The notes beneath the pieces are model-generated. The model was not told where the DNA came from. It was given only the letters and a program-made list of their open reading frames with translations, and searched no databases. DNA of 15,171 nt from CAYJIL01 sp964370235 (GTDB taxonomy: Bacteria; Bacteroidota; Bacteroidia; Bacteroidales; Rikenellaceae), in the NCBI GenBank assembly GCA_964370235.1, contig CAYJIL010000058.1, positions 1 through 15,171 of the forward strand, in the 5' to 3' direction. The translations under genes were made by a program, and so were the position numbers. Below are positions 15,159 through 15,171 of the stretch, piece by piece (position 1 is the stretch's first letter; every line of letters starts with the position of its first letter).

Positions 15159-15171
15159 TAGTAACAACTCG

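Overview
The window looks like ordinary chromosomal DNA of a Bacteroidota, most likely Bacteroidales, genome. The evidence is a type III glutamine synthetase, Bacteroidota-style proteins throughout (TonB-like transducer, LysM plus binding-protein fusion, 'HP..M' membrane protein), no clear Shine-Dalgarno sites, and promoters fitting the Bacteroidetes pattern (TTTG-like -33 element, about 19-21 nt, TAnnTTTG -7 element). GC looks roughly 45% by eye. A Rikenellaceae-like source is possible, but I cannot prove it from sequence alone.

All twelve genes lie on the minus strand, so transcription runs from high to low coordinates. The four widest upstream regions each carry a recognisable -7 element, which divides the window into four probable transcription units. 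Unit 1 (15085 to 10873) holds a phosphohexomutase, a PhnP-like metallo-beta-lactamase-fold hydrolase, a short-chain dehydrogenase and a uridine-phosphorylase-type nucleoside phosphorylase, with gaps of 4, 12 and 15 nt. Unit 2 (10811 to 6508) holds the sliding clamp dnaN, a DnaQ/ExoX-like 3'-5' exonuclease, a secreted protein with two LysM domains and a type 1 periplasmic-binding fold, and a multi-pass membrane protein, with gaps of 11, 19 and 5 nt. Unit 3 (6418 to 2329) holds fabI, a TonB-like transducer with a long N-terminal cytoplasmic region, and recG. Unit 4 (2255 to 63) is glnN alone, with a dyad symmetry element next to its promoter and hairpins downstream.

Most genes are housekeeping: sugar-phosphate and nucleoside metabolism, replication and recombination, fatty-acid synthesis and nitrogen assimilation. 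The less understood parts are the LysM/binding-protein fusion with its partner membrane protein, the TonB-like protein, and the orphan PhnP-like hydrolase. I saw no mobile element, CRISPR array, tRNA, rRNA, defence system or secondary-metabolite cluster. No intergenic stretch exceeds 90 bases. I found no clear evidence of a new system; the findings are modest leads.
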